Source of the DNA: Halichondria panicea
Taxonomy: Eukaryota > Porifera > Demospongiae > Suberitida > Halichondriidae
Reading direction: 5' to 3'
Assembly: GCF_963675165.1 (NCBI RefSeq)
Contig: NC_087391.1
Coordinates: 1,383,001-1,447,000, forward strand
Length of the DNA: 64,000 nucleotides
The notes beneath the pieces were generated by a model. The model worked only from the letters and a program-made list of their open reading frames with translations. It did no database searches and was not told where the DNA came from. The position numbers were made by a program, and so were the translations under genes. Positions 41,295 to 58,022 of this stretch are shown here, piece after piece; the stretch's first letter is position 1, and every line of letters starts with the position of its first letter.

Positions 41295-41587
41295 TTTAGC
41301 ACACTCACTAGATCAGACACGTACACCAGATGATGATGTGTGGACAAGGTGGTAATGGTTAGACAACCACAAGTATGCTGTATTAATGGAGTCGCAATGC
41401 ATAATGCATAAGTGGGTGGGGCTCATGAGGCCCAATAAAAAGTGGGCGTGGCTGGTAGACTAGTTAGCATGTACTTGTGTAGAAGACGACCATCAGGTTC
41501 AAAAAATAAAATCTTCCTTTATCATATCCCTGGTCCAACTGTCTTGAAGAGTGAAGCGGTCGATGAAAAACACTGATTGCTAGGTCT

Positions 41588-45941
<4,354 letters not shown>

Positions 45942-46065
45942 ACTCTATCACCTTTTATTGTTTGTTGTTGCTAGTTTACTGTAGGTAAAAATATTAATGT
46001 CTATATTCACTTGAACATAATGATTGGGTAAAGATCGAGAGAGTACACACATGCATGCGCTATGC

Positions 46066-49000
46066 ATGATGGTGGTGGTGTACAGAGGAACGTTGGTGCA
46101 CTGTGTCCAGTCTGAGAGAATTGAGGTGCTGAGAGACCATCTCATTGGGTTCAATGAACAGCAGAATGGAGAGGTAACCTAACATCCTTGCTAAGTAGAC
46201 ATTCTCTTGCTGGTAGTCAGCTTTGGCAATTGGGAGGCGCTGTAGTCGGTCTCAAACATAGATGTTTTAATAATTGCTCAATAGAAATAATTATATCTAA
46301 CACTGTGGATGGATTGTTCTCCTTTAACAGATTGTTTTTGTGGAGCCAGCGTGCAAGGCTGATGAGTTAGCTCAGGAGCACGGCTTCAGCTCCGACTCAG
46401 TTACAGTGCTGACAGAAAGGTTGGCTCGATGGCCCCTGTACTGTATACGTGTATGCATATACTAAAATGGACTTAATACTTAGGGTACTGTTTACTTAGG
46501 GTACTGTATGTGATACATAGTCGTGAAGTTTGTTATCAGTAACGTGTTTTGCAGTCAGTTCCTACTTCCGGGCTTAGTGGATTCTCACACTCATCCTGAC
46601 CATTACTTAATTGCTGGTACTGGCTATGACAAGCAGCTCCTGGAATGGGTCAACGATTACATTGTACCCCTTGAAGCAAAGTTCAAAGATGTGCAGCTTG
46701 CAAAAGATGTCTATCGCAAAGCAGTGGTGAGATAATTTACAAGTGGTGTATAATATATGTTTGGACTGAGTATCTACGGAGCCATATTGAGAAAAAAACG
46801 AGTAATAAGAATGAATCTTGAAACGTGAGGTGTCAATTTGTCATTTTTGCAGCGTCGTTCATTGCTTCATGGGACCACTACTGCCAGTTATTTTGCTACC
46901 ATTCATCTTGAGTCGACAAAGGAACTTTGCAGGATTGTGGGTATAAGCTAAATACAATTTCTAAACTGCATGTACTGCTTACTGTAATTTGCAGACTGTT
47001 TTGGACAACGTGCATTAATTGGCAAGATAAACATCGATGTACTGTCACCAGACTACACAGAAGAGATTCAGGCATCCATTGATGACACAAGAAAGTGAGT
47101 TCAAAATAATTATTTTTCCTGTGATAACTTTATGTCTTTTTACAGGTTTATCAAATTTGTACAGGAGATGCAAGTAAGAAATTTACTCGCTGCATTATAA
47201 AACTTTTTAATGTCCCCATCTACCTGCATGTTTAATTGTCTTATCCCACACACATTGCCAGCCCCCTTATCCTAACCCTCTCGCCCCCCCACACACACAC
47301 ATTACCAGCCCCCTTATTCTAACCCTCTCACCCGCCGCCCCCCCCACACACACATTGCCACCCCCCCCACACACTCCCAGAACCCTTATCCTAACCCTCT
47401 CGCCCGCCCCCCACACACACTGCCAGAACCCTTATCCTAACCCTCTCGCCCCCCCCCACACACACACTGCCATCCCCATTATCCTAACCTATCGCCTGCC
47501 ACCCCCCACACACTGCCAGCCCCCTTATCCTAACCCTCTCGCCCCCCCCACACACACTGCCAGAACCCTTATCCTAACCCTCTCGCCCCCCCCCACACAC
47601 ACACTACCAGAACCCCCTCATCCAAGCCGTACTACTTCCAGCTGCTCTTTTTGCGTGCTCTCCCAAACTACTGAAGATGCTATCTCAAATTGCAAAGGAG
47701 CACAGTCTACACATACATAGTCACATCTGCGAACAAAAGGCTTCAATACAGCAGTCCCTTGAACTTCATCCTGAATATAATGCTTGTTCCACTGCCTTTA
47801 ATTCATATGGCCTCTTAACAGCTAAGGTCAATAATATTATTATGTGCATCGTAGCTCTTATGTGTTTAGTTAGAAATCCATATTATGACAAACATATTAT
47901 TTGATCAAATTTTACCTCTGATATTTTTCTCCGTTGCAGACGTACATGGCTCACTGTGTATATCTGGAGGAGTCCGACATGCAGCTCTTCAAACAGAAGG
48001 GGGTGGGCGTGGTACACTGTCCCAACTCAAACCTCTGGTGAGCACTAAATTAATGAAGATGTAGTTTTTACGTACATGCATAGATTCGTTGTTTATATTT
48101 TGGTGCAGTCTTCGCAGTGGTCTGCTGGATGCAAGGAAGATGCTTGACATGGGTCTGAAGATTGGGCTGGGAACAGGTAAACACGCTTGCACTGGTTCTC
48201 ACAATTAATTACCTATGCATAATGCATCCCCCCTCACATGTCTGAGGGTACTTCTCGTCTATGCATTCCCGCCCATAATTGTATCTGGGGAGTCTTCCTT
48301 GTCTCTACATAATGCATTCCCCCTCCCACACAGATGTGTCTGGAGGGTACTCCTTGTCCGTTCTAGATGCCCTGAGGAAGTCCATAGATGTCTCCAAGGC
48401 ACTCTCCTTCAGCAAACAGGACGACTATCGACCAATCACACATCACGAGGCCCTCTACATGGCAACACTGGGAGGGGCTAAAGGTGATAATTACAATTTT
48501 ATAGCCATCAATTAGAATACTATAAATATACGGTCAAGGGGTCAAGGGCGTTAATTAGAATATATCATCTGCTGAAATGGTTCACGTACATTTATGTACG
48601 TTGCTCAATTGTTTACCACTGAAGAATAAAGCATTACTTAAAAGTGTTGACTCGTAAACATACTAGTCAATTTTCTTTTTAATAATTCAGAAAATGGGCG
48701 TGTCCCATAAATGCGCATGCAGGAAATAGGCCTGCTTAATATCTCCAATGTCATTGTATCTAAACACTCCAGTTGTCATTGATGCCAATGAGATAAAAGT
48801 AGTGACCCCTTCGTTACCCCAGCTACAGCAGATGACGTATTCAACTAGTGCACAAAGAACTGATTAAGTACACAGCAAATCAGTTCGTAATTTCTCTATT
48901 TGGAGTTGATTTGGAGAGCGTAATGAGGAGGGTTGGGGATCATATTCAGGTGGTATGGGACGACTCTTAATCTTAGTGTGAAGAAACTCTTCTGGAATTT

Positions 49001-51015
49001 AGTTCTAAAACAGGAATGCATGCATGGGATCAATTCTTCGTGGTCTGGGTTGGTTCCATTCTTGAGTATATACATACACGTTAGGAACTCGGGTGATTTA
49101 CACCTGATTTGCTGAACTCAACTCCACTAAAGCATGCATGACAGGGTTCCTACATGCTTACAACTTAGGACACCCACATTCATACCATGACAAATCAAGT
49201 GAAATTAGCACCTTATAACATTTCTAGTAAACAGAGTAGTGGAATCTGAGGATCCAACTTCAGTTCTCTGAACATGACCACAATCAAATAGGTAACTTGT
49301 TTATTGACTAAAATCCCCGGCTGGTAGTTCATCATTTACTGTTTTACAAAAAAGTAGGTCACCAACTGAGCATTCATGAAAGAAGGGACATCATCAATTT
49401 TATGTCCTTCCACAAATGGTCAGTTTTCATGCACCATTGCATTGTGGCTTGTACTGGCATCAGATATTGGTAAGTCAGGATTTATAAGGTTGTCAACCCA
49501 ACAAATGTATGACTCGATCCTGCATGTACAAAGCATGCAAGGCTATTAATCAATCCATTGCGAGTAGCTATTATATTAGTAGCATATTAATACTGGTACA
49601 ATGATTACGGCTAGATGGATATCGGGATACATGCATTCTTACCTTAGGACACCAGGTCTCATTTTTGCCTCTGACTGAAGCATCTCTATATACACAAGAG
49701 CCAACGCTTTAATTTTGGAACTTTAAGCAAGCCAGGGTCTCTACCATTGAGAGATGCCCCTGGAATGTAATTTTCTAGCAGAGGTAGAGATACCATGCAC
49801 AAGATAGATTATACCGTATAGCGAGTAATTTTCATTGGTGCAAATTTTCTTGTAAACTAGATCTACCCATTTAAAAATGTGTACAGCTCAGGATAGTGAC
49901 ATTGAATCTATTGTGTATTTTCATACCCGGGCTATATGGTATTGCACTTGACCGTATATTTCAGTATTCTAATTGATGCTAAACTCGCAAGCAACAGTCG
50001 ACTAGTTAAACTCCATGTAGAGACTCGTGTTGCACAGTCAGCATATCAGATAAGAGGCTGTGGTTTTCGTGATGTCAGTCTACTGCACGTGATACTTAGA
50101 TTTAGCCTTAGTTTTCTAGTGCTACGTCACTATCAATGATCTTGTGGTAACCACACGCATTCAGTCTAGCTACTTTAGTTGCTGCAAGCTAGTAATTATC
50201 GTGACAAATGTTCCACAAATCACTACACGGTGTTTACCAGTCTACTGTTTGCCATGCAACAGTGTGAGTCTACATTATTGCATGATTATGAAATTCCCCT
50301 ATTATTGTCGGAATTATACGAATGAGGGTTTATAATTCTTTTTTCATGCAGTGCTGTCTTTGGATAACAAAATTGGAAACTTTGTGGTTTGTTATACAAT
50401 GATAGCCCAGTTCCATTGACATTGTGTACGCAAAGGTATCTTAAATCTGACAGTGGAACCTCTGTTAACAACCACCTCCGAATAAAGGCCAGCTGCTATA
50501 TAATGGCCAGGTATCTAGGTCCCAAATGAACAGTTTGTGTACAAAACAATCTCTCAACAAAGGCCACCTCTGTATAAAGGCCAAAACATTGTTCCCCAAA
50601 GATGTCCGTTATAGAGAGGTTCCACTGTATTTGGCGCTGGAATTAGGGTACAACCATGCAGCTTCTTGCATATAGCCGCAAAAAATCACTGAACACTTAC
50701 CTGCATTTTTGTGTATACATACCAGGTTGGCAAAGAATTTGATGCACTGCTGATCGATGTCAGTCCCCCTGAGGCAACGTTTGATACATTCCAGTGGGAC
50801 TCTTTTGATGTGAGTACACAATTTTGTTGTGCCGGAAAGTAATTATTTACCGTGTGTTAATTTGCTTCCATTCAGGATATTGTAATGAAGTTTCTCTATT
50901 TAGGTAAGAAACGGTTAGTCAGTGTACACAATCATTTTTATGGCTTTTTTTTCCAGGCGACGATCGAAATATTCTCAAAAGGTTTGTGGCTGGTAAAGAG
51001 TTGTTAACTGACTAG
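46066..51015 (+). CDS. GDA: Guanine deaminase
   Basis: Amidohydrolase converting guanine to xanthine (purine catabolism, cytosol). Exons: 46066-46173, 46331-46419, 46555-46726, 46853-46940, 46995-47094, 47146-47173, 47611-47826, 47940-48037, 48109-48176, 48334-48483, 50352-50386, 50726-50809, 50876-50903, 50957-51015; 1323 nt, 440 aa (human 454). Zinc ligands appear as HTH (H77, H79) in GLVDSHTHPD, then HIHSHICE, MAHCVYL and the Asp of TDVSGGYS. C-terminal VLSLDNKIGNF, GKEFDALLIDV, FLYLGDDRNI. Start is the first of two adjacent ATGs, 124 bp after the RFWD3 stop. The small exons at 47146, 50352 and 50876 were placed by phase and homology. Confidence 0.93.
47250..47610. repeat. C-rich minisatellite ending at the GDA exon 7 acceptor
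   Basis: About seven degenerate copies of CACACACTGCCAGAACCCTT followed by ATCCTAACCCTCTCGCCC. The unit resembles the real acceptor plus exon start (ACACTACCAG at 47601, AACCCC at 47611), so intron 6 ends in an array of acceptor look-alikes. The proline-rich ORF across it is an artefact. Confidence 0.9.
48484..50351. other. Long GDA intron 10
   Basis: 1.87 kb with no gene recognised on either strand. Contains an ACCGTATAGCGAGTAATTTT fragment at 49814 related to the element ends at 54497 and 57678. Otherwise unremarkable AT-rich sequence. Confidence 0.6.
50451..50627. mobile_element. Inverted-repeat element, CAGTGGAACCTCT...AGAGGTTCCACTG
   Basis: 177 bp in GDA intron 11 with 13-bp perfect terminal inverted repeats and internal AAAGGCCA repeats. 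A related fragment lies at 27036. No target duplication is clear. Confidence 0.75.
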
Positions 51016-51730
51016 CAAGGGCAGTGACTCAAACATACTAGATTTAACACAAATTTATTATTTAGTTTGGCTGATGTTCTGGCCTATTTTGTATACCTGA
51101 TGTGCGTACATACGTACGTACAACGAAACACAATAACGTCTCGGAGTTTACATGCATAAAATAATAACCAGCTGTGCTCAAATAAGTCCTGGGCCCGGGA
51201 AAAAATTAATGCTCTCAATCCCCTTTTTTACTACATGCATGCATCCATGCTTGTATACAGTAGACTCTCGCTATTCTGGCTCTCTAAAGTACGGCCACGT
51301 ACCTCTCTGCCTCGACAGAGAAGGTTGGACATGCACACGTCATCAGTAGTCATTATGCCTCGCAAGTGAGGTATAAGGCTCTTCTGATGCAGCCATTAAT
51401 TTTAGACTTGAACTTTTGGCATCGATTGTTTTTAACAACAATCATGGTCAATCATTACCCACTCTTTGAGTTTGCATGCAGCAAAATTGCAAAAAATATT
51501 AATGTTCGTCATGATAATATAATCTATGTATAAAAGGGTTATTACTTTGTGTAAATGTCACGAAATATGCTGACTATGCATATAATAATATTACTGTATA
51601 CTATGTTGCGATAATAATGCGTTCTCCTGTTCTCCGCGTTCTCATGGTTCTCCTGTTCTCAGGGTTCTTCACGTTTTCCTGTTCTCCGCGTTCTCAGGGT
51701 TCTGAAAATAGAGTAGGTATCTATTAGGCT
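51016..51730. other. GDA to array-copy-1 spacer with a TTCTCC minisatellite
   Basis: No gene seen. At about 51619-51703 there are degenerate repeats of GTTCTCCTGTTCTCCGCG and TTCTCAGG immediately upstream of copy 1. This differs completely from the conserved upstream region of copies 2 and 3, so copy 1 has lost or never had the same promoter. Confidence 0.65.
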
Positions 51731-53656
51731 ATGGAGTTCCTTTACCTACTATTGTTAACTATCTCGTTCCATCTTATGATTGCTACTGCTAATTCTTCAC
51801 CAGTAGAAGCAAACACTGAAGCAGTGGATAACAATACTTGCTGGACAATACCCTGTGAAACTTCATCAACCACACAAAATGGTAGAGGTATCAGCTCAGA
51901 GAAGTTCATTGGCTCAACGGTAATCCAAGATCATGACATGGATTGTTATCCTTAGATGTTTCATAATCCCAGAAATAAAAAAATGTGAATGCAGTAACAT
52001 TCCATATCACTCTGTACTATGTGATGTTGAAATCAGCAGGACATCCATTCTTGATTGTTATTGTATGACTTACGATAGTGAGAGCAATGAAACTCAATTA
52101 GGAAGATGTGTGTATGGTTGTGGACATAAAACGAACATTGTGTTTTCAAATAACACAGACGATTTTAATTCATACTCTTGTGGAAGAATGAACCGTGATT
52201 CAACACTGTGTGGGCAGTGTCTACCAGGATATTCACCACTCTTGTACTCGTATAAAATGAAATGCATGAACTGCACAGGAGAGAACATGACCTACAACTG
52301 GATCAAGTATATAGCAGTTGCTTACATTCCTTTAACATTCTTCTTTTTATTTGTCGTAATCTTTAAATTTAACGGAATTTCGCCAATGCTGAAGTTGTTC
52401 ATTAGTGTGTCCCAGGGAATCTGTTCACCTATTGCTGTTAGAGGTTATTATTCTGTTATTTCAGGGAAAGAGTCTTATATTGAACATTTAGTTAATGCTA
52501 TAGGCTGCTTTTATGGTATCTGGAATTTGGATTTCTTTCGTGCTGTCATTCCACCCATTTGTGCAACGGACATCAGTCAAATACAAGTGTTTGCTTTGGA
52601 CTATGTGATTGCCTTTTATCCATTGGTACTGGTTATTCTGACTTACTTTCTCATTAGTTTGCATAGCCGTGATGTACGTATAGTTGTTTGGCTGTGGAGA
52701 CCTTTTCATAAGGTTTTCAGTTTAGTTGGTCAAAACTGGGATATGGAAGGGTCGATTGTGAATGCTTTTGCTATATACCTTTTTTTTTTACTTTCCTATT
52801 TAAAAATTCTTAACGCTATTGTTGATTTACTAGTGTTCACTGAAATGTATGTACTGAATGCAAACAGCAAAGAATATGTTATAAAGAATGTCCTTTACTA
52901 TGATGCGACAGTGGAATATTTCGGACATAAACATCTTCCGTACGCAATAGTAGCTTTGTTTGTCGGAGTTTTCATTGTAATATTTCCTATAGTGTTTCTG
53001 ATTGTATATCCGATGAAATGGGTCCAAAAATGTCTCAATGCTCTGAAAATTCAGCGTCAACGTCTTGACATGTTTGTCAACTGCTACCAAGGTTACTACA
53101 AGGATGGAACGAATGGTACCAGAGATTATCGATGGTTTTCTGTGGCATACTTTATTCTTCAGCTGATTGTGTTCGTACTATTCACATTCTCGCAAAGTAT
53201 CTATTGTTTTTCCATTGGAGTGATATTCATAATTACCCTCATGTTTATGCAACTTTCGTTACGACCATACAAGGAAGAATTCAAAGTGTATAACATAACT
53301 GATGCCTTCATGCTACTGATTTTTAGTGGAATGTTCATTATGATAATTGCAGGAGATGAAGCTGGCATCAAAGCTTCCTACTTTAGGAAAATTTCCTAGG
53401 ACTCTTTGTAACTGTCCCCTTAATCTACTTTCTTGTAGTAACTATTTGGTGGCTCCTTGTAAAGAAACAACTCAAAACTTGGTGCGTAAGCAAACTTCGT
53501 AGCTTTCAAGTTACACCTGAAACTCCACAAATTGAGGAGTTGTTTTCAGATAGTGATGATCCACATCGGTTGGAGAATCCATCAGATTATTCATCACCAA
53601 ATACCCTGCTGATTTCTGCCACTAGAAAAGATGCAAAGTATGGCTCAGTTGCTTGA
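51731..53656 (+). pseudogene. Array copy 1: broken Cys-rich polytopic membrane protein gene
   Basis: Homologous along its length to the intact copy at 58023 but carrying at least three disabling changes: TGG to TAG at 51953-51955 just before the MF motif, a +1 insertion in the A-run at about 51982-51989, and a roughly 10-bp deletion near 53390 that shifts the last membrane span and tail out of frame (early stop TAG at 53397-53399). It also lacks the short KIQ segment near residue 40. The middle 450 codons remain open, so decay is recent. Confidence 0.88.
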
Positions 53657-54496
53657 AGTGTCATTCCAGAGCCATGGTTGCAATGCTAAAGTTGACTGTA
53701 CTGAAAGTGTAGCTTTCCTTCAAAAGTATATAGGTGTTAGTGCACATGCAGTGCACAACTATAATTATATAGTGGTAAGACAGCATGTAATATTATATGT
53801 CAGAATTATTTTATTCCTAGAGCACTACAGAGATAAATCGGCCTGGGAACAAGTATTATTAAGTACAATGTATAATCTTAGCAGCACTTAGCGGTTTGAC
53901 ATAATTATATGGCATAATTTGTATACACGATTCAGAATCCACATAGAGTAAGATCTGCTCCTGGTATACGTCAAGAGATTTTTACGACAAATTGATTTAG
54001 TACCTCGTATATAGTCTGTCTGAACATACTATATAGCGAAACCTGCATTTCATTTTCAATACTTCATCATGTTCATGTGTATGTAGCTATCAGTATATAT
54101 AGTGGAGTCCATGCATGCATGCTTGCTTATACATTGTGACATCTTGTAATGGTATACACCATGCAAGAGTAAGAGTGTTGAACTGCTGTAGTAATCGTGC
54201 ATGGAACCGCATTTGCCTTAACATGCGTCATCACTGTCGTCACTATTCAATTAATGAGCGCACGTGGTCTGTGGTTTGTAGCACTGAACTGCACAATCAC
54301 AGCATGTGCGGTTTCTTGGAAGTGTTGCATGCTAACATAACAAATTAGTACTGATTCATATTAAGTGATGACGCAGGAGCAGGCAAATGCTGTTACTAGC
54401 AGTTCAACACTCTTCCTCTTATCTACTCTTGTATTAGAGGCGACCTAGCGTTCAATTGGAGACAAATCGGCCTGGGGTCGAGGCTACTCTTGTATA
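53657..54496. other. Array spacer 1, left part
   Basis: Non-coding. Starts with a 3' flank (GTGTCATTCCAGAGCCATGG) shared by all copies. It matches spacer 2 over much of its length (blocks such as CAGCATGTGCGGTTTCT), showing that the duplicated unit included about 1 kb of 3' flank. Holds a decayed AATCGGCC...GAGGCTA foldback near 54437-54485. Confidence 0.7.
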
Positions 54497-54623
54497 TACC
54501 GTATAGCGGGTAAGTTTCGTGGGGTAAAAAATTCGTTCAACTCGAGAAACGGTGGTTTTCGTGAGTAAAAATTAGTCTCGTTGCCTGCACTGCATTCCTA
54601 TGTTCCGGTAAGCTACGCCTACG

Positions 54624-57593
54624 CAGGGGCGTTTCTAGAGATTGAAGTAGGGGGGTGCCCTAGAGCACATAAAAAATAGCACACAAGGGTTTTTTTGCGC
54701 GCGAAGCGTGCCCGATTTTTACGCCCCAACATTTATTGCGGCACATCTTTTGCGTGCATAGCCTGATATTGAAAAGCATAAGAGTATCAAGACATCAATC
54801 TAATTATAGGTATTTAGAGTCAGTCATCTTGTAGGATCTCCACCATTTGCATTCTTCTGGGGTACATCCTAGCAAACTGGTCAATTGCTGCTTCTACATC
54901 AATGGGGATGTCACGGTGCATTTGTAGAATAGTAAGTCCAGTCAGTCTAGTGTTAGTCATGTTAGATCTAAATGGTGTCTTAATCCTTTTTAGTCCACTG
55001 AATGATCTCTCCGCGGAGCAAGAGGTGACTGGTAGGGTGCAGAGTATCTTGATCAGAGCTGTGATATTGGGGTACATGGAGCTAGTATGTTGCAAGGTGA
55101 GTGTGAGGGTTGTGGGCAAGCTGCTCCCTCCGTGCTCATTTAGTTGTTTTTGCCACTTTAGTTGCCAAGTATTTAGCTCGCTCTCAAAGCATTCAGGTGA
55201 TGGTAAATCATTTTGGTATAGCTCACAAACATCTTTGAATCTTGACATGAATTCGGGAGAATTGTGATCGAGAGAGACGAGCACAGACAGTATTATAGAT
55301 AGGCCTAACAATGCTGTTTTTTATGGTTGCCGAACCGAGAACTCAACTCAGACAGGAGATGGTCAAGCACTGGGATAGATATTGTCCGACAAAAGTATTC
55401 AGACGGGGTATCAGCTGGGGTGTTGCTGCGATGGGTTTGCCTACCACATCTTCTTGGCAATAATGGCTCCTTGCCCACTTTTGACAGCATATCAGTAATG
55501 GTAAGGAACCACTGAGTATGATATGTGTCAATATTGTCACGTACAGATTGTATTGCTGCTGTCACATTTTCTATCTCACTTACAGCTTTCACAATGTCTT
55601 TTGCCTCGGCCTGAAGAGTTGCAGTCAATGCTTGGACGTACATAAGGCAAGCGTGGGTGATCACAACAGCACTGACAAAATCGGTGGTGGTAATTGTCAA
55701 AAGAAGACATCTTGCATCAGTGAGTGAATCTGAGCTCCACAAAGCAGCACCATCATTGCTTATGTTTTCCAGGCAGTCCACAATTGAGAGATGGAGTTTC
55801 TTAAAGACAACTACAGCATCAATGCGTTGGATCCATCGTGTTCTGCACATGTCCTTGAGTTTCTGAGATGATGATGATGGTTGATGCTGAGAAATTGCTG
55901 CCTCGAATGCTCTTTGACGTTTGGGGTGGGCAGCCAAAAAATGGTAAACTTTTCCTACAACCCCTACCATGTTTCTGACACTTGTGACCTGAAGAGACTT
56001 CACAACAGCCAGGTTGAGACAATGAGAGGCACAATGAACATAAATTGCAAGAGGAAAATCTTTCCGAATCAAGGCTGCTGTTCCCTTGACCGAACCAGCC
56101 ATATTCCCAGCCCCATCGTATGATTGTCCACGAAGGTACGACAGATCAAGGCCCAATTCCTTGAGTGTACTTGTGATTTTGGTGGCAAGATGAAGTCCAG
56201 AGATTCCTAAGTCGCATTCAAAAAATCCCACCAAATCTTCTCTCACAACATAGGTGGTACTGTCAACGTACCGCAGGACGATAGTAAGCTGCTCTCTGTT
56301 TGCCACATCTGTCACTTCATCTGCTATAACTGTATACCACTTGGCTGAACGGACCTTCTCTACGATATGGTTGATCACTTGGTCTGATAGCACCATAACA
56401 ATTTGATTTTGAATTGTATTCGAGGTGTAAGTAGCATTTCGTGCAGCACTGCTAAGGTGGTTCTCAAGGACAGTATCTCCAGCGTCAATACGAAAGTTTA
56501 GCAATGCTAAGAAGTTGCCATGGTTCGTGGTGCTGTCTACATCCCTCTCTACATCAAGTGCATTGTCGCGATGGCCACGTAGTGCAATGTTTTGACGACC
56601 ACACAGAATTATTGTCTTCACAATTGAGGAGAGCTTTTGACAATTTATCGATATTGTATCAGCTAAATTTTTGCTCAACCTCTGCTGAATGTTGGGTTGT
56701 TCACCAGACATTGTCTTCTGGAACTCGCCAGCTTTAACCATTGATGCCTTGTGGTACTCCTTGTCGGCATGCCTACGGATGGTCTCCAAAGCTTTCTTGA
56801 AATTAGTGAGAGCACGGTTGACTAGTACACCTGGACTACATCCATGGTACCCAACTTGAGCAAAAAGAACACAAGGAAGACAGAAGCCACCATTTTCCTG
56901 CTTGCTGTAAACAAGCCATGGGATTCTCTGAAGCCATTGATGTTGAAATGAACGACCGGTTTGATCCTTTGGAAAGCTGTAGTATGCTGGCGGCTGAAAG
57001 TAGTTGTTGAGCAAACTGTGTCTAGTGCTACAACTAATGCTGGGAGAACCAATTACTTCTGCTACATCTTGGACGAAAGGAGATGAGACTTTGTCCAGTG
57101 CAGGATGCTTGGTGACAGGAACCTGCTCATCATCACTGGTGAAAGGAGCCTGCTCGTCATCACTGGTGAAAGGAGAGTCATACATAATTGAATCGTCATC
57201 ATTGTGGTCGGGGCTAGGCATATTGATGGAACTGTTTTCTTCGGCTATCTTCAAGTCTGAGACAAAAACAATCATTTAACTGATACACAACTAGATAGCT
57301 AACATTATTATTTATTCATCCACATCCTCTGTTTCACTCTCTTTGTGGAAATAATTTAATATTGACATGATTTGATGGATGATGGAGGAAAACAAGTTGC
57401 TATTCGGTATGTGAAGCTGCACTGCTGCAGTACTTGTGTCATTGATTGCGCATGCTCAATTGGGCGTGGTCATGACCTGTGATCGATCGTTGCCATGCTG
57501 TAGTTACGAGCTACAGTTTGCTAGCTGGCCTAGTTGTCTGGGAGGACAGGGGGGTGCTCAAGCCCCCAAAGCCCCCCATTGTACATGCCACTG
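54624..57593 (-). mobile_element. hAT-superfamily DNA transposon, nested
   Basis: About 2.97 kb. The left end CAGGGGCGTTTC and the right end ...TACATGCCACTG (inverted CAGTGGCATGTA) are hAT-like short termini. An imperfect flanking repeat GCCTAC(GC/AT) may be the 8-bp target duplication. GC-rich GGGGGGTGC-type subterminal repeats occur on both sides. Encodes one transposase. Confidence 0.78.
54820..57275 (-). pseudogene. hAT transposase (ZMYM1/TTF-zinc-finger type), frameshifted
   Basis: The 5' part (57275-55305, 656 aa) has a TTF-type zinc-finger region with WLVYSKQENGGFCLPCVLFA, then the DUF4371/RNase-H-like core (IADEVTDVANREQLTIVLRY, SYDGAGNMAGSVKGTAALI). The 3' part (55311-54820, 163 aa) has the hAT C-terminal dimerization motif (SCSAERSFSGLKRIKT). 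The two frames overlap by 7 nt at an A6 run at about 55316-55321, where a 1-base indel breaks the gene. Otherwise it is intact with no other stops, so either a young insertion or an assembly error in the homopolymer. Confidence 0.85.
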
Positions 57594-57678
57594 CCTACAT
57601 TAACATTTTGTGTAGGTCAGCTTCCCCACGAAAATAACGAATATTTTACCCCACAAAAATTACCTGCTATACGCGGTA

Positions 57679-58022
57679 CACACAATGGAATTTTCATGCA
57701 TGCATGATGGTGTTGCGTAATGTAGCGTAAGGGCATAATTTTGCCCTTAGATCAGCTATAACTATTTGGATTTACTCACAAAAGTCTTTCTGTTGACTGT
57801 TTCAGTTGACTATACATACAGACGAAAGAAAACAGAGTATTCATAATTAAAATTCCATGCAATACATAAAATGAAACATTCTATTATAACATGATATTGT
57901 TTACTGTTTCACTTTCATCGCCAAAATAATACATTTAACCGGGTGCATGCTAGTGCTCTACTAAATAGGCTTACGCTTATGTACCAAATAGAGAACAAGC
58001 TCCCACAGTCTAAGAATTAGAT
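57679..58022. promoter_or_regulatory. Upstream region of array copy 2, conserved with copy 3
   Basis: From about 57715 to the ATG the sequence is nearly the same as 61250-61562 upstream of copy 3, including GCGTAAGGGCATAATTTTGC, TTAACCGGGTGCATGCTAGT and GAGAACAAGCTCCCACAG. Contains the likely promoter and 5'UTR; no defined site is claimed. Confidence 0.55.

Larger units (their letters stand above)
54497..57678. mobile_element. Outer inverted-repeat element, TACCGTATAGCGGGTAA ends
   Basis: Ends TACCGTATAGCGGGTAAGTT on the left and, inverted, TACCGCGTATAGCAGGTAAT on the right; pairing extends over about 40 bp (TCGTGGGGTAAAA). It contains the hAT transposon below. The right end has a counterpart at 61187-61232 in spacer 2, so this element was present before copies 2 and 3 separated. 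Confidence 0.7.

Noticed and set aside
47355-47720. Proline-rich 121-aa ORF
   Set aside because: Runs through the C-rich minisatellite and out of frame into GDA exon 7; no independent gene signal.
52094-53090. Minus-strand ORFs repeated in all three array copies (also 58806-59474 and 62369-62983)
   Set aside because: They recur only because the sense gene is duplicated; composition and context favour the plus-strand frame.
51731-53399. Reading copy 1 as two genes (74 and 488 aa)
   Set aside because: Alignment with copy 2 shows one gene interrupted by a nonsense codon and a frameshift rather than two start sites.
55327-57279. Plus-strand ORFs opposite the hAT transposase
   Set aside because: Shadow frames; the minus-strand product has the recognisable transposase domains.
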